Source: Nocardia salmonicida NBRC 13393
GTDB lineage: Bacteria > Actinomycetota > Actinomycetes > Mycobacteriales > Mycobacteriaceae
Assembly (NCBI RefSeq): GCF_001613085.1
Contig: NZ_BDBR01000013.1
Location: forward strand, 124,001-188,000
DNA length: 64,000 nucleotides
Reading direction: 5' to 3'
Numbering within the stretch: the stretch's first letter is position 1; the number at the start of each line of letters is the position of its first letter. The translations under genes were made by a program, and so were the position numbers. Below, one piece after another: positions 47,801-62,929 of this stretch. The notes beneath the pieces are model-generated. The model saw only the letters and a list, made by a program, of their open reading frames with translations. It searched no databases and was not told where the DNA came from.

Positions 47801-47815
47801 GCGAACTACGCTAAA

Positions 47816-47835
47816 ACTTCAGGTCCACCTGAAGT
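47816..47835. promoter_or_regulatory. MerR-type operator between the metallohydrolase and MerR genes
   Basis: The perfect palindrome ACTTCAGGT-CC-ACCTGAAGT (47816-47835) resembles the known MerR/SoxR operator type and lies in the 47-base gap between the divergent genes, 12 bases from the MerR start. Confidence 0.8.
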
Positions 47836-47847
47836 AAAGGGGCGAAT

Positions 47848-48246
47848 GTGTCGAATACCGCCGAGTCGCGCCGCATCGGCGATGTCGCCGCCGAGTTGGG
47901 TGTCGCCACCCACGTCCTGCGTCACTGGGAAGACGTGGGCGTACTCGTTCCGCCTCGCGCGCCCGGCGGACAACGGATCTATGGCGGCGACCTGATCGTC
48001 CGGGCCCGTCTAGTCCAGCTCTGTCAACGGTCCGGGCTGTCGCTGGCCGAGATCAAAGATCTGTTCGCCGCCCGCTCTCGCACCCGCCGCGTGGCGGTCT
48101 TCGCGGATAAACAGGCCGAATTGCGCACTCGCGTCGACGACCTCACCCGAACCATCGACTTTCTCGCCCATGTCCTGCGCTGCACCCACCCGATCGTGGA
48201 CGAGTGCCCGGACTGCGTCGAGTTCAGCCGGTCGGCTCAGCGGTGA
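47848..48246 (+). CDS. MerR-family transcriptional regulator
   Basis: 132 residues. Seen: N-terminal MerR winged helix RRIGDVAAELGVATHVLRHWEDVGVLVPPR, an antiparallel coiled-coil region (KQAELRTRVDDLTRTIDFLAHVL), and a short C-terminal tail with three cysteines in RCTHPIVDECPDC, which may bind a metal or thiol-reactive compound. GTG start at 47848 lies right after the palindromic operator, so the transcript is probably leaderless or very short. It ends inside the 3' end of the convergent WYL regulator gene (23-base overlap). Confidence 0.88.
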   Translation: MSNTAESRRIGDVAAELGVATHVLRHWEDVGVLVPPRAPGGQRIYGGDLIVRARLVQLCQRSGLSLAEIKDLFAARSRTRRVAVFADKQAELRTRVDDLTRTIDFLAHVLRCTHPIVDECPDCVEFSRSAQR

Positions 48247-49222
48247 GCGGCGTCGGTCGGTGATAGCGCGCGAGCATGGCGGCGGCAGTCGCGGTCATGG
48301 TCGCGCGGAGTTCGGGTGGGTCGAGGACTTCGACGTGGGGTCCCAAGGGGAGTAGGGCATGGGCGAGGACCTCGTAGGACTCGGCGGGAATCGTGATGTC
48401 GGCCCAGCCGTCGGCGTCGGGTGGGCCCGCGGAGGCGAGGGCCTCGCGCACCGCGGCCGGGTCGTTCATCAGACGCAGCAGGCTCAGGTGTGCGGTGGAG
48501 ATCCGGCAGCGGGCGCTGACGCGCAGCATCGATCGCGCGAACTGCTCGGCTGAGTTCTGCCAGTGCGCGGCGAGGTCGAAATCGGCGGGGCGGGTGAAGG
48601 ATTCGCCGGTGGGTTCGGCGGTGGCGATCCGGCTGGCCCGGTACGAGCGGATGTCGGAGAGCTCGCGGGCGATCAGGTACCAGGTGCCTGCCTTCATGAC
48701 CAGGCCGAGTGGGTCGAGGGTTCGTTCCACCGTGCGGTCGCGACGGTGGTAGGTGATCGCGAGGCGGCGGTCGTGCCAGAGCGCATCGGCAACCGTGGCG
48801 AGCGTGGGGGTTTCGTCGGGGCGCGCGAACCAGCCGGGCGCATCGATATGGACGCGTTCGGCGATGCGGGTGGCCCGGCCGCGTAGTTCCGGCGGGAGGG
48901 CGGCGAGCATCTTCAGTTGGGCGGTGGCCAGCACGGTGCCGAGGCCGAGGTCGGCGGCGGCGCCTGGCAGGCCGGCGAGCAGGACGGCGTCGGCTTCGTC
49001 GGAGGTGAGGCCGGTGAGTCGGGTTCGGTAGCCGTCGATCAATCGCACACCACCACCGCGCCCCGGTTCGCTGTACACCGGAACACCCGCCTCCGACAGC
49101 GCCTCCACGTCCCGATACACCGTGCGCACCGAGACCTCGAGCTCCTTTGCCAACTCGCTCGCGGTCGCCCCGCCGCCTGCTTGCAACAGCAGCAGTAACT
49201 GCACCAACCTGCTCGCCCGCAT
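48224..49222 (-). CDS. WYL-domain transcriptional regulator (YafY type)
   Basis: 332 residues. Seen: N-terminal helix-turn-helix RLVQLLLLLQAGGGATASELAKELEVSVRTVYRDVEALSEAGVPV and a WYL domain with ITYHRRD and GLVMKAGTWYLIARE. WYL domains sense ligands or nucleic-acid ends. It is divergent from a small flavin-binding-type protein gene, with an imperfect inverted repeat between them, and likely controls it. The ATG at 49222 is preferred over a GTG at 49252, since the family starts with MRASRLVQ. Confidence 0.88.
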   Translation of the reverse strand: MRASRLVQLLLLLQAGGGATASELAKELEVSVRTVYRDVEALSEAGVPVYSEPGRGGGVRLIDGYRTRLTGLTSDEADAVLLAGLPGAAADLGLGTVLATAQLKMLAALPPELRGRATRIAERVHIDAPGWFARPDETPTLATVADALWHDRRLAITYHRRDRTVERTLDPLGLVMKAGTWYLIARELSDIRSYRASRIATAEPTGESFTRPADFDLAAHWQNSAEQFARSMLRVSARCRISTAHLSLLRLMNDPAAVREALASAGPPDADGWADITIPAESYEVLAHALLPLGPHVEVLDPPELRATMTATAAAMLARYHRPTPLTAEPTG

Positions 49223-49241
49223 ATTCGCGAGACTAGCCGCA

Positions 49242-49267
49242 AAACCTGACACGAGATGTCAAGGTTT
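49242..49267. promoter_or_regulatory. Inverted repeat between the WYL regulator and the flavin-type gene
   Basis: Arms AAACCTGACA (49242-49251) and TGTCAAGGTTT (49257-49267) match as an inverted repeat with one extra A in the right arm and a 5-base spacer. It is the probable binding site of the divergent WYL regulator. Confidence 0.55.
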
Positions 49268-49285
49268 GGTCGTACCGTACGAGAT

Positions 49286-49774
49286 ATGACCACGTGGAGC
49301 CAGTTCACCGAAGAAGCACCGAGCGTCGCCGCCCTGTTCTCGCGTCGGCACCAGGCCACCGGCAAGCTGTGCATGCTCGCCACCCTGCGTGCCGATGGAT
49401 CGCCACGAATCAGCCCGATCGAACCGGTGATCTTCGAAGGCATGCTCGTCCTGGCCGGCATGCCGAACACCCGAAAATTCGACGACCTCGCCCGCGACCC
49501 GCGCTTCTGCCTGCACACCGCCACCGTCGACACCATGGTCGCCGACGGCGACGCGAAACTCTTCGGCACCGTCACCGACCTCCAGGATGAAACCGTCCAC
49601 GCCCGCTTCGCCCAAAAGCTGTTCGACGACAGCGGTTTCGACATCCGCGGCCAGAAGTTCGACCACTTCTACATCGCCGACCTCACTGGCGCCTCGACGG
49701 TCGAAGTCGTCGACGACCGCCTCGACATCACCGTCTGGAAACCCGGTGCGGGCGAAACGATCGTCCACAAATGA
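49286..49774 (+). CDS. Pyridoxamine-5'-phosphate-oxidase-like flavin protein
   Basis: A 162-residue split-barrel protein. Seen: GKLCMLATLRADGSPRISPIEPVIFEGMLVLAG and the NTRKFDDLARDPRFCLHT pattern typical of FMN- or F420-binding members of this fold. Its exact cofactor and substrate cannot be read. Start ATG at 49286 lies about 20 bases after the operator-like repeat. Likely under control of the WYL regulator. Confidence 0.83.
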   Translation: MTTWSQFTEEAPSVAALFSRRHQATGKLCMLATLRADGSPRISPIEPVIFEGMLVLAGMPNTRKFDDLARDPRFCLHTATVDTMVADGDAKLFGTVTDLQDETVHARFAQKLFDDSGFDIRGQKFDHFYIADLTGASTVEVVDDRLDITVWKPGAGETIVHK

Positions 49775-49859
49775 GCTGATCGAAGGCTGCCTGGTGCAGT
49801 GAGTGGGGTGAGGATCGGCCGCGCGCGGTTTCGCGGATCGGCGGTGGCACTGTGCCACG

Positions 49860-52676
<2,817 letters not shown>

Positions 52677-52680
<4 letters not shown>

Positions 52681-53587
52681 GTAGCAGTGCGGTGCACAAC
52701 CTTTCGGCGTTGGACAAAGCGCACGTGCTCGCCGACGCGCTGCCGTGGCTGCAGAAGTTCCGCGACAAGATCGTGGTCGTGAAGTACGGCGGCAATGCCA
52801 TGGTCGACGACGAACTCAAGGACGCCTTCGCCACCGACATGGTGTTCCTGCGCACCGTCGGCGTACATCCGGTGGTCGTGCACGGCGGTGGCCCGCAGAT
52901 CAACGCCATGCTGAAAAGGCTCGGTATGGCAGGCGAATTCCGCGGCGGCTTCCGCGTCACCACCCCCGAGGTGATGGACGTGGTGCGGATGGTGCTGTTC
53001 GGTCAGGTCGGCCGTGAGCTCGTCGGGCTGATCAACGCGCACGGCCCGTACGCGGTCGGCATCTCCGGTGAGGACGCGCACCTGTTCACCGCCACCCGGC
53101 GCACCGTCGCCGTCGAGGGCGTCGCCACCGACATCGGCCTGGTCGGCGACGTCACCGAGGTCAACCCCGGCGCCGTGCTCGACCTGATCGACGCGGGCCG
53201 CATCCCGGTGGTCTCCACCATCGCCCCCGACGCCGACGGCGTGGTGCACAACATCAACGCCGACACCGCCGCCGCCGCGCTGGCCGAGGGCATCGGCGCG
53301 GAGAAGCTCGTGGTGCTCACCGACATCGAGGGCCTCTACACCGACTGGCCGGACCGCTCCTCGCTGACCAGTCAGATCGACGCCGACGCGTTGGCGAAGT
53401 TGCTGCCGCGCCTGGATGCGGGCATGGTGCCGAAGATGGAAGCGTGCTTGCGCGCCGTGCTCGGCGGGGTCCCCAGTGCTCACGTGATCGACGGGCGCGT
53501 GCCGCATTCGGTACTACTGGAACTGTTCACCGGAGAAGGAATCGGAACCATGGTGACCCCCGCCGGGTCGCCGGATGGAACGCAATC

Positions 53588-53591
<4 letters not shown>
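52677..53591 (+). CDS. argB: Acetylglutamate kinase
   Basis: Second step of arginine synthesis, often the one inhibited by arginine. 304 residues. Seen: [56 protein letters not shown]-like [11 protein letters not shown]. The N-terminal extension before the kinase fold ([17 protein letters not shown]) is the helix that arginine-sensitive kinases use for hexamer formation, so feedback inhibition is likely. ATGA overlaps with argJ and argD. Confidence 0.97.
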
Positions 53592-55833
<2,242 letters not shown>

Positions 55834-55837
<4 letters not shown>

Positions 55838-56337
55838 GCGCACCCGAGAAGGGCTCGCCCGCCATCGCCCGCACCCGCGCCGGCCGCCAGTCCCGCATCA
55901 TCGAACTGCTGACCTCGCACTCGGTCCGCAGTCAGACCGAACTCGCCGCCCTGCTGTCGGCCGAGGGCATCGAAACCACCCAGGCCACCCTGTCGCGTGA
56001 CCTCGACGAACTGGGTGCGGTGAAACTGCGCGCGGCCGACGGCGGCGCGGGCGTCTACATCGTCCCAGAGGACGGCAGCCCCGTGCGCGGGGTCACCGGC
56101 GGCACCGGCCGCCTGTCCAAACTCCTCGGCGACCTGCTCGTCTCCACCGACGCCAGCGGCAACCTCGCCGTCCTGCGTACCCCGCCCGGCGCCGCCCACT
56201 TCCTGGCCAGCGCCCTCGACCGCGCCGCCCTGCCCTACATCGTCGGCACGATCGCCGGCGACGACACCATCGCCGTCATCGCGCGCGAGCCACTCACCGG
56301 CGCCGAACTGGCGGCGAAGATCGAAGACCTGGCCTGA
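55834..56337 (+). CDS. argR: Arginine repressor
   Basis: A 167-residue regulator that binds ARG boxes when arginine is plentiful. Seen: N-terminal winged helix [47 protein letters not shown] and the C-terminal arginine-binding/hexamer part with [35 protein letters not shown]. Its sites are probably the near-identical boxes before argC and argG. The ATG overlaps the stop of the frame in the MIRU-like element. Confidence 0.96.
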
Positions 56338-56343
56338 GTGCCG

Positions 56344-56907
56344 CTAGCGCTGGGCGCGGAGGCCGGCCAGCGCCACGTCGGTGAGCAGTGGGGCGGACTC
56401 CGGGGCGGCCTGGCAGCCCGCGCCGATGCCGTGGCCGAGGCGCAGGATGTCGCGGGGGCTCACCTCGGGGCGGATCGCGCCTGCCTCCTGCGCCGGGATC
56501 AGAACGCTGCCCGCGGCCTCGGCCAGCATGGTGGAGCAGGCGGTGAAAGTGTCCGAGGTTCGGTCGATGGCGGCTTTGAGAGTGGTTGCCAGGCCGTGCT
56601 TTTCGAGAATGTAGGTGACCAGTTCGCCGAACCAGGCGTCGAACGCGTCGAGGGGGGCGTGCGTTCGGCGTAGTTCGCCTGCCCGTGCGGCGAGTGTCTC
56701 GATATTGGCGCGATACACCGCTTCCATCAGCGTGGTGCGATTCGGGAAGTGGCGATACAGCGTTCCGGGACCGACCCCCGCGCGCCGCGCGATGTCGTCC
56801 AGCGGTGCGTCGGTGCCGTGCTCGGCGAACGCGTCGCGGGCGCAGTCGACGATGCGCTCGTAATTGCGGCGTGCGTCGGCGCGCATCGGCCGCGACGGTG
56901 CGTCCAC
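56344..56907 (-). CDS. TetR-family transcriptional regulator
   Basis: 187 residues. Seen: helix-turn-helix DCARDAFAEHGTDAPLDDIARRAGVGPGTLYRHFPNRTTLMEAVY and a ligand domain. GTG at 56907 has GGAGG 5 bases before it and is preferred over 56919 and 56886. Divergent from a DHA2 exporter with two clear operators in between, so it should repress that exporter. Its 3' end is 6 bases from the argR stop, with no evident terminator. Confidence 0.88.
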   Translation of the reverse strand: MDAPSRPMRADARRNYERIVDCARDAFAEHGTDAPLDDIARRAGVGPGTLYRHFPNRTTLMEAVYRANIETLAARAGELRRTHAPLDAFDAWFGELVTYILEKHGLATTLKAAIDRTSDTFTACSTMLAEAAGSVLIPAQEAGAIRPEVSPRDILRLGHGIGAGCQAAPESAPLLTDVALAGLRAQR

Positions 56908-56922
56908 GAGATCCTCCACTGG

Positions 56923-57009
56923 AAACGGATGAAGTCTCCGTTTAGTCTTGCGGAACCGGAGACTTTCTCCCTATGCTAACTCTGTCATAAACGGAGAGTC
57001 TCTCCGTTT
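56923..57009. promoter_or_regulatory. Two AAACGGA...TCCGTTT operators
   Basis: Site 1: AAACGGA (56923-56929) and TCCGTTT (56937-56943) with a 7-base spacer. Site 2: AAACGGAGAG (56989-56998), T, CTCTCCGTTT (57000-57009), a perfect 21-base palindrome. Both have the same outer halves and total length and flank the divergent promoters of the TetR and exporter genes. Confidence 0.85.
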
Positions 57010-57033
57010 GAGTTCCTTGTTGATGGAGCGTTC

Positions 57034-58449
57034 TTGACTACCCTCACACTCTCCGAAATCGACCGGGTCGAACGCGTTCGGCCACGGATCGTCCTGGTCA
57101 CCCTGCTGACCTGCCAGCTCATGATCATTCTCGACATCACCGTGATGAATGTGGCGCTGCCGCACATCAGGACCGACCTGGAGTTCAGCGCGACCGGCCT
57201 GTCCTGGGTGATGAACTCCTACACGCTCGTCTTCGGCGGCCTGTTGCTGCTCGGCGGCCGCGCGGGCGACCTGTTCGGCAGGCGCACCATGTTCATCGCG
57301 GGCGTGGTGCTGTTCACCGTGGCCTCGCTGGCCGGTGGCCTGGCGCCGTCGGCCGGGTGGTTGCTCGCGGCCCGCGTGCTCCAGGGCATCGGCGGCGCCA
57401 TGGCCGGGCCGAATACCCTTGCGCTGCTGACCACTACGTTCACCGAGCCCAAGGCTCGAATCCGGGTGCTCGCCCTGTTCTCCGGGATGTCCAGCGCCGG
57501 ATTCGCGATCGGCTTGATCGTCGGCGGGTTGCTCACGGAATGGTTCGGCTGGCGCTCGGTGCTGTTCATCAATGTGCCGTTCGGCCTGGTCATCGCGGTA
57601 CTCGCACTGCGGTACCTGCCCGACTTGCCGCGTCGCGCCGCCCGGCTCGACCTGCCGGGCGCGGTGACGGCGACCGCGGGCGTGGCCGCCCTGGTCTACG
57701 GTTTCATCAGTGCCGCCTCGCACGGGTGGGGCGCGGCGGGCACCGACATCTGGCTCGCGGTCGGGGTGGCCTTGCTGGCGGCCTTCATCGCGATCGAACT
57801 GCGTGCGCCACAACCACTTCTGCCCCTGCACCTGTTCGCCGATCGCAACCGCGCCGCTGCCTATCTGAACATGTTCCTCGGGCCGATGGCAGGCATGTCG
57901 ATGTTCTTCTTCCTCACCCAATATCTGCAGGATGTGCTGGGAATGAGCTCGCTGGCAACGGGTTTCGCGTTTCTGCCCACGGCGGTGCTGATGTTCACCA
58001 TGATCCGGCTGATCCCGCGGCTACTGGCGCGACTGGGCCCGAAGCCGGTGACGCTCACCGGCTCTGTCGCGATGGTCATCGGACTGGTACTGCTGACCCG
58101 GCTTTCGGAGAACTCCGGCTATTTCCCACTGCTGTTCGTGGCGATGGTGGCGATGGGCTGCGGTATCGGGCTGGCTTTCTCACCGCTGAACGTGATCATC
58201 ATGTCCACGGTCTCGCCCGACGAGGCGGGTGCGGCGGGCGGGGCCCTGCAGACCATGCAGCAGACCGGCGGCGCGCTGGGCTTGGCCATCCTGGTGACGA
58301 TCTTCGGCACCGCCGCGCGCGACGCGGGCGGTTCACCGACCCATGCCCTGGTCGGCGGCATGACCGCCGCCTTCGCGGCCGCCGCCGTCATCGCCGCCCT
58401 GACCTTCCTGGTCGCGCTCACCTTCCGCAGCGTCCGCTCGCCGCGGTGA
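57034..58449 (+). CDS. MFS drug exporter, DHA2 family
   Basis: A 471-residue 14-helix multidrug exporter. Seen: LMIILDITVMNVALPHIRTDL (DHA2 first-helix motif), GRAGDLFGRRTMF (motif A), GLIVGGLLTEWFGWRSVLFINVP (motif C region). TTG start with GGAG 7 bases upstream. Controlled by the divergent TetR through the two palindromes. It is a second exporter of this type in the window, related in fold to the one at 10153 but with a different operator. Confidence 0.9.
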   Translation: MTTLTLSEIDRVERVRPRIVLVTLLTCQLMIILDITVMNVALPHIRTDLEFSATGLSWVMNSYTLVFGGLLLLGGRAGDLFGRRTMFIAGVVLFTVASLAGGLAPSAGWLLAARVLQGIGGAMAGPNTLALLTTTFTEPKARIRVLALFSGMSSAGFAIGLIVGGLLTEWFGWRSVLFINVPFGLVIAVLALRYLPDLPRRAARLDLPGAVTATAGVAALVYGFISAASHGWGAAGTDIWLAVGVALLAAFIAIELRAPQPLLPLHLFADRNRAAAYLNMFLGPMAGMSMFFFLTQYLQDVLGMSSLATGFAFLPTAVLMFTMIRLIPRLLARLGPKPVTLTGSVAMVIGLVLLTRLSENSGYFPLLFVAMVAMGCGIGLAFSPLNVIIMSTVSPDEAGAAGGALQTMQQTGGALGLAILVTIFGTAARDAGGSPTHALVGGMTAAFAAAAVIAALTFLVALTFRSVRSPR

Positions 58450-58501
58450 GCGCACGCGACCTGTGCCGAGACGGATTCACCGTAATCGGCTGGGGGCCGG
58501 G

Positions 58502-59323
58502 CTACTCGGGCTGCGGAGTCGTTCGGTTCCGCGACAGGCGTTGCCATGTCCAGTCGACGCGGACATCGAGCGGTGAGTCGGGTGTAACCACCCGTGGTTC
58601 GGTGTTCAGGCCGTTGGGTGGGCCGGACTGGGCCTCCACCGACAGGGATTGTTCCGGCAGTGTCCAGACGACCACGTCGTGGACCGGGCTGGTGATGGTG
58701 AACTCCAGGAAATCGGGCCAGGTGAGGCGGGCCAGGACGCCGTTAGGCATGCCGAAGCAGTCGTCCCACGGTGGCGGCGTCGGCACGATCTTGCGACCGG
58801 TGGGCAGGTAGTCGTCGCCGCGTTCGTACTGCCATGCCGGGTCGAAATCGAGCCGCACCGGCCCGGTCGCGGGCGGGACTTCGCGCAGGAACCACGGATG
58901 CCAGCCGCCCTGGGCGGGGAAGGCGTCGTGGTCGGTGGCGATGCGCATCGCCAGGGTGAGGCCGGTGTCGGCGAGGGTGAACGTCTGGGTGACCGTGCCC
59001 GCGAACGGCCACGGATCGCTGAGACGATGGCTGATCGTCGCCTCGGTCGGCGAGGCCGCGACCACCTCCCACGCTCCGTCGCGGGCGGTGCCGTGAATGC
59101 TGTGCGGCGGGTTGTTGATCGGCATCTGATACGTGTGGTCGCCGACCGTCAGTTCGCCGTCGCCGAGCCGACCGGCCCACGGCGCCATGACGAAACAGCC
59201 GGTGCCCGGATCCTGGCGGAGCAGTTCGGTGCCGTCGACGGTGAGGCTGTGGATCGCGCCGCCGTCGCCGGGGGCGATCGTGAGACCTGCGGAACCCGCG
59301 TCGAGCCGAACATCGTCGGTCAT
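58502..59323 (-). CDS. Aldose-1-epimerase-like protein
   Basis: A 273-residue galactose-mutarotase-fold protein. Seen: MAPWAGRLGDGELTVGDHTY, NPPHSIHGTARDGAWEV with the catalytic His, and a second His in GGWHPWFL; the base Glu probably lies in the LNTEPRVVTP segment. Known: catalyses alpha/beta anomer exchange of free sugars; substrate range in this subfamily is not certain. The ATG at 59323 is chosen; a GTG 9 bases up is possible. It converges with the exporter gene and precedes the small-peptide trio in the minus direction. Confidence 0.85.
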   Translation of the reverse strand: MTDDVRLDAGSAGLTIAPGDGGAIHSLTVDGTELLRQDPGTGCFVMAPWAGRLGDGELTVGDHTYQMPINNPPHSIHGTARDGAWEVVAASPTEATISHRLSDPWPFAGTVTQTFTLADTGLTLAMRIATDHDAFPAQGGWHPWFLREVPPATGPVRLDFDPAWQYERGDDYLPTGRKIVPTPPPWDDCFGMPNGVLARLTWPDFLEFTITSPVHDVVVWTLPEQSLSVEAQSGPPNGLNTEPRVVTPDSPLDVRVDWTWQRLSRNRTTPQPE

Positions 59324-59389
59324 GATTCGCACACTAGCCGCGCGGCGGTGCCGTCAGCGGTAACTCACGCCGAAAGCGGGGATACGCCG

Positions 59390-59545
59390 TCAGTTGAACG
59401 GGTACTGCCCACCGCCCGCGCCGCCACCGCGGTTGTTCGGAACAGCGATGTCGATGATGTCCTGGACCAGCTCGACGACTGCCCTGCCGACATCGAGAAC
59501 ACCGTTGCCGAGGGTCGAGAATTCCTGCGCGATGTAGTGGAGCAT
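59390..59545 (-). CDS. Small acidic peptide A (51 aa), third of a homologous trio
   Basis: Not annotated in any family I know. Seen: ATG with GAGGA 8 bases upstream; an amphipathic helical part with core VGRAVVEL at residues 19-26, and a Gly/Asn/Tyr-rich end (NNRGGGAGGGQYPFN). Net charge about -3, no cysteine and no signal peptide. The core is shared with peptides B and C upstream in the same strand, so the three arose by duplication. Size, acidity and lack of a signal peptide recall the PorA/PorH channel peptides of corynebacteria, which sit in the mycolate outer membrane; this link is inferred from character only. Confidence 0.65.
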   Translation of the reverse strand: MLHYIAQEFSTLGNGVLDVGRAVVELVQDIIDIAVPNNRGGGAGGGQYPFN

Positions 59546-59607
59546 CTTGTTCGTCCTCACGTGTGGCGAGCCGAATAGTGCTCTCCCAGAGTGCCACAGG
59601 TGAGGTG

Positions 59608-59739
59608 TCAGGAGTTGAGGAAGTTCAGGATCAGCAGGGTCAGTGGGGCGGTGATCTCGAAGACGGCACGGCCGACATAGAGGCCGAGGGCGGCGCCTGC
59701 CTCGTAATTGTCGGAGAGGAACTGCAGGACTTCATCCAT
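59608..59739 (-). CDS. Small acidic peptide B (43 aa), second of a homologous trio
   Basis: Seen: ATG with GGGAG 7 bases upstream. The sequence starts MDEVLQFLSDNYEAGAALG, continues with the shared core VGRAVFEI (residues 22-29) and ends in a strongly hydrophobic stretch (PLTLLILNFLNS). Net charge about -4 and a single basic residue, R24. It aligns with peptide C at F7, N11, Y12 and an acid at 13. Like its sisters it has no signal peptide or Cys. Proposed role, by analogy in size and composition with PorA/PorH, is a cell-wall channel or other mycomembrane peptide; a small-peptide toxin is an alternative. Confidence 0.7.
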   Translation of the reverse strand: MDEVLQFLSDNYEAGAALGLYVGRAVFEITAPLTLLILNFLNS

Positions 59740-59769
59740 GATGTGCTCCCTGGATTCGAGGTCGGTGAG

Positions 59770-59910
59770 TCAGGCGAAGAATCCCTGGAGCAGGGGAGTG
59801 CCGAGGTCGATGACGGCCTTGGCCACCGTCAGGCCGAGGTTCCCGAGTCCGATGACCACCGTTCCGATCAGGTCGTAGTTGGCCTCGGCGAAATCACGTA
59901 GCGACTGCAT
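59770..59910 (-). CDS. Small acidic peptide C (46 aa), first of a homologous trio
   Basis: Seen: ATG with the strong ribosome site GAGGAGAG about 6 bases upstream. Starts MQSLRDFAEANYDLIG, then GLGNLGLTVAKAVIDL with the shared core VAKAVIDL (residues 29-36), and ends TPLLQGFFA. Net charge about -2. Compared with B it has seven extra residues between the NY motif and the core, i.e. two helical turns. It is the first gene of the trio; the gaps to the next are about 30 and 60 bases. The promoter should lie in 59911-60055, divergent from argG. Confidence 0.7.
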   Translation of the reverse strand: MQSLRDFAEANYDLIGTVVIGLGNLGLTVAKAVIDLGTPLLQGFFA

Positions 59911-60055
59911 GATGGCTCTCCTCAGGTCCCGACCCAATGGCTATCTGCTGTGACCAGCGTCTCATAGCTGAGCGTACTCGCCTAGGGTGGCGATGGTGTC
60001 GTCGCAGGTGATCGGCTATTTCGCTGTAGTCGGCCCGAGGCCGTACCCCCCGGTT

Positions 60056-60087
60056 ATGAATGAGATTGCATCATCATGCATAATCAT
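60056..60087. promoter_or_regulatory. ARG-box region upstream of argG
   Basis: The 32-base stretch ATGAATGAGATTGCAT... TGCATAATCAT is the same as upstream of argC with three substitutions in the middle. It lies 93 bases before the argG start and 145 bases from the small-peptide trio. ArgR should bind here and couple argGH to the rest of the pathway. Confidence 0.85.
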
Positions 60088-60180
60088 TTGTAGCAACGGC
60101 GTGGGCCGACCGGCGGCCGGAGCATCCATACTGCTCAGGGCAGCCCTTTTACGTACCAGACTTCGAGGAGCACAACAGAC

Positions 60181-61383
60181 ATGTCCGATCGCGTCGTACT
60201 CGCCTACTCCGGTGGGCTTGACACCTCCGTCGCCATCAGCTGGATCGCGAAGGAGACCGGTTCCGAGGTGGTGGCCGTGGCCATCGACCTGGGCCAGGGC
60301 GGCGAGGACATGAGCGCGATCCGACAGCGCGCACTGGACTGCGGCGCCGTGGAGGCCATCGTGGTCGACGCGCGCGACGAGTTCGCCGACGAGTACTGCC
60401 TGCCCACCATCCAGGCCAACGCCATGTACATGGGCCAGTACCCGCTCGTCTCGGCCATCAGCCGGCCGCTGATCGTCAAGCACCTCGTCGAGGCCGCGAA
60501 GTTCCACAACGCCACCACCGTCTCGCACGGCTGCACCGGCAAGGGCAACGACCAGGTCCGCTTCGAGGTCGGCATCGGTGCGCTCGCGCCCGACCTCGAG
60601 GTGATCGCCCCGGTCCGTGACTACGCCTGGACCCGCGAGAAGGCCATCGCCTTCGCCGAGCAGAACAGCCTGCCGATCAACGTCACCAAGAAGTCGCCGT
60701 TCTCCATCGACCAGAACGTGTGGGGCCGCGCGGTCGAGACCGGGTTCCTCGAGGACCTGTGGAACGCGCCCACCAAGGACGTCTACGACTACACCGCCGA
60801 CCCGACGGTGAACTTCGAGGCGCCCGACGAGGTCATAATCACCTTCGAGAAGGGTGTGCCGGTCGCCATCGACGGTCGCCCGGTCTCCGTGCTGCAGGCC
60901 ATCGAGGAGATGAACACCCGCGCGGGCCGTCAGGGTGTGGGTCGTCTCGACATGGTCGAGGACCGGCTCGTCGGCATCAAGAGTCGCGAGATCTACGAGG
61001 CGCCGGGCGCCATCGCGCTGATCACCGCGCACCAGGCCCTCGAAGCCGTCACCGTCGAGCGTGAGCTGGCCCGCTACAAGCGGCAGGTCGAGCAGCGCTG
61101 GGGCGAGCTGGCCTACGACGGCCTGTGGTACTCCCCGCTCAAGCGCGCGCTCGACGCCTTCATCTCCGACACCCAGCAGACCGTCACCGGTGAGATCCGG
61201 ATGGTGCTGCACGGTGGGTCCGCGGTGGTCAACGGCCGTCGCTCCGAGCAGTCGCTCTACGACTTCAACCTGGCCACCTACGACGAGGGCGACACCTTCG
61301 ACCAGTCGCTGGCCAAGGGCTTCGTGCAGATCCACGGCCTGTCCTCGAAGGTCGCCGCCCGCCGCGACCTGAACCAGAAGTAA
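60181..61383 (+). CDS. argG: Argininosuccinate synthase
   Basis: Joins citrulline and aspartate using ATP. 400 residues. Seen: ATP pyrophosphatase P-loop [30 protein letters not shown], and the [15 protein letters not shown] segment. It has its own ARG box, because it is split from the argC-R operon by about 3.8 kb. argH follows. Confidence 0.97.
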   Translation: MSDRVVLAYSGGLDTSVAISWIAKETGSEVVAVAIDLGQGGEDMSAIRQRALDCGAVEAIVVDARDEFADEYCLPTIQANAMYMGQYPLVSAISRPLIVKHLVEAAKFHNATTVSHGCTGKGNDQVRFEVGIGALAPDLEVIAPVRDYAWTREKAIAFAEQNSLPINVTKKSPFSIDQNVWGRAVETGFLEDLWNAPTKDVYDYTADPTVNFEAPDEVIITFEKGVPVAIDGRPVSVLQAIEEMNTRAGRQGVGRLDMVEDRLVGIKSREIYEAPGAIALITAHQALEAVTVERELARYKRQVEQRWGELAYDGLWYSPLKRALDAFISDTQQTVTGEIRMVLHGGSAVVNGRRSEQSLYDFNLATYDEGDTFDQSLAKGFVQIHGLSSKVAARRDLNQK

Positions 61384-61386
61384 TAG

Positions 61387-62907
<1,521 letters not shown>

Positions 62908-62929
62908 TCGCCAGGTCGCGGGCCTGGTG

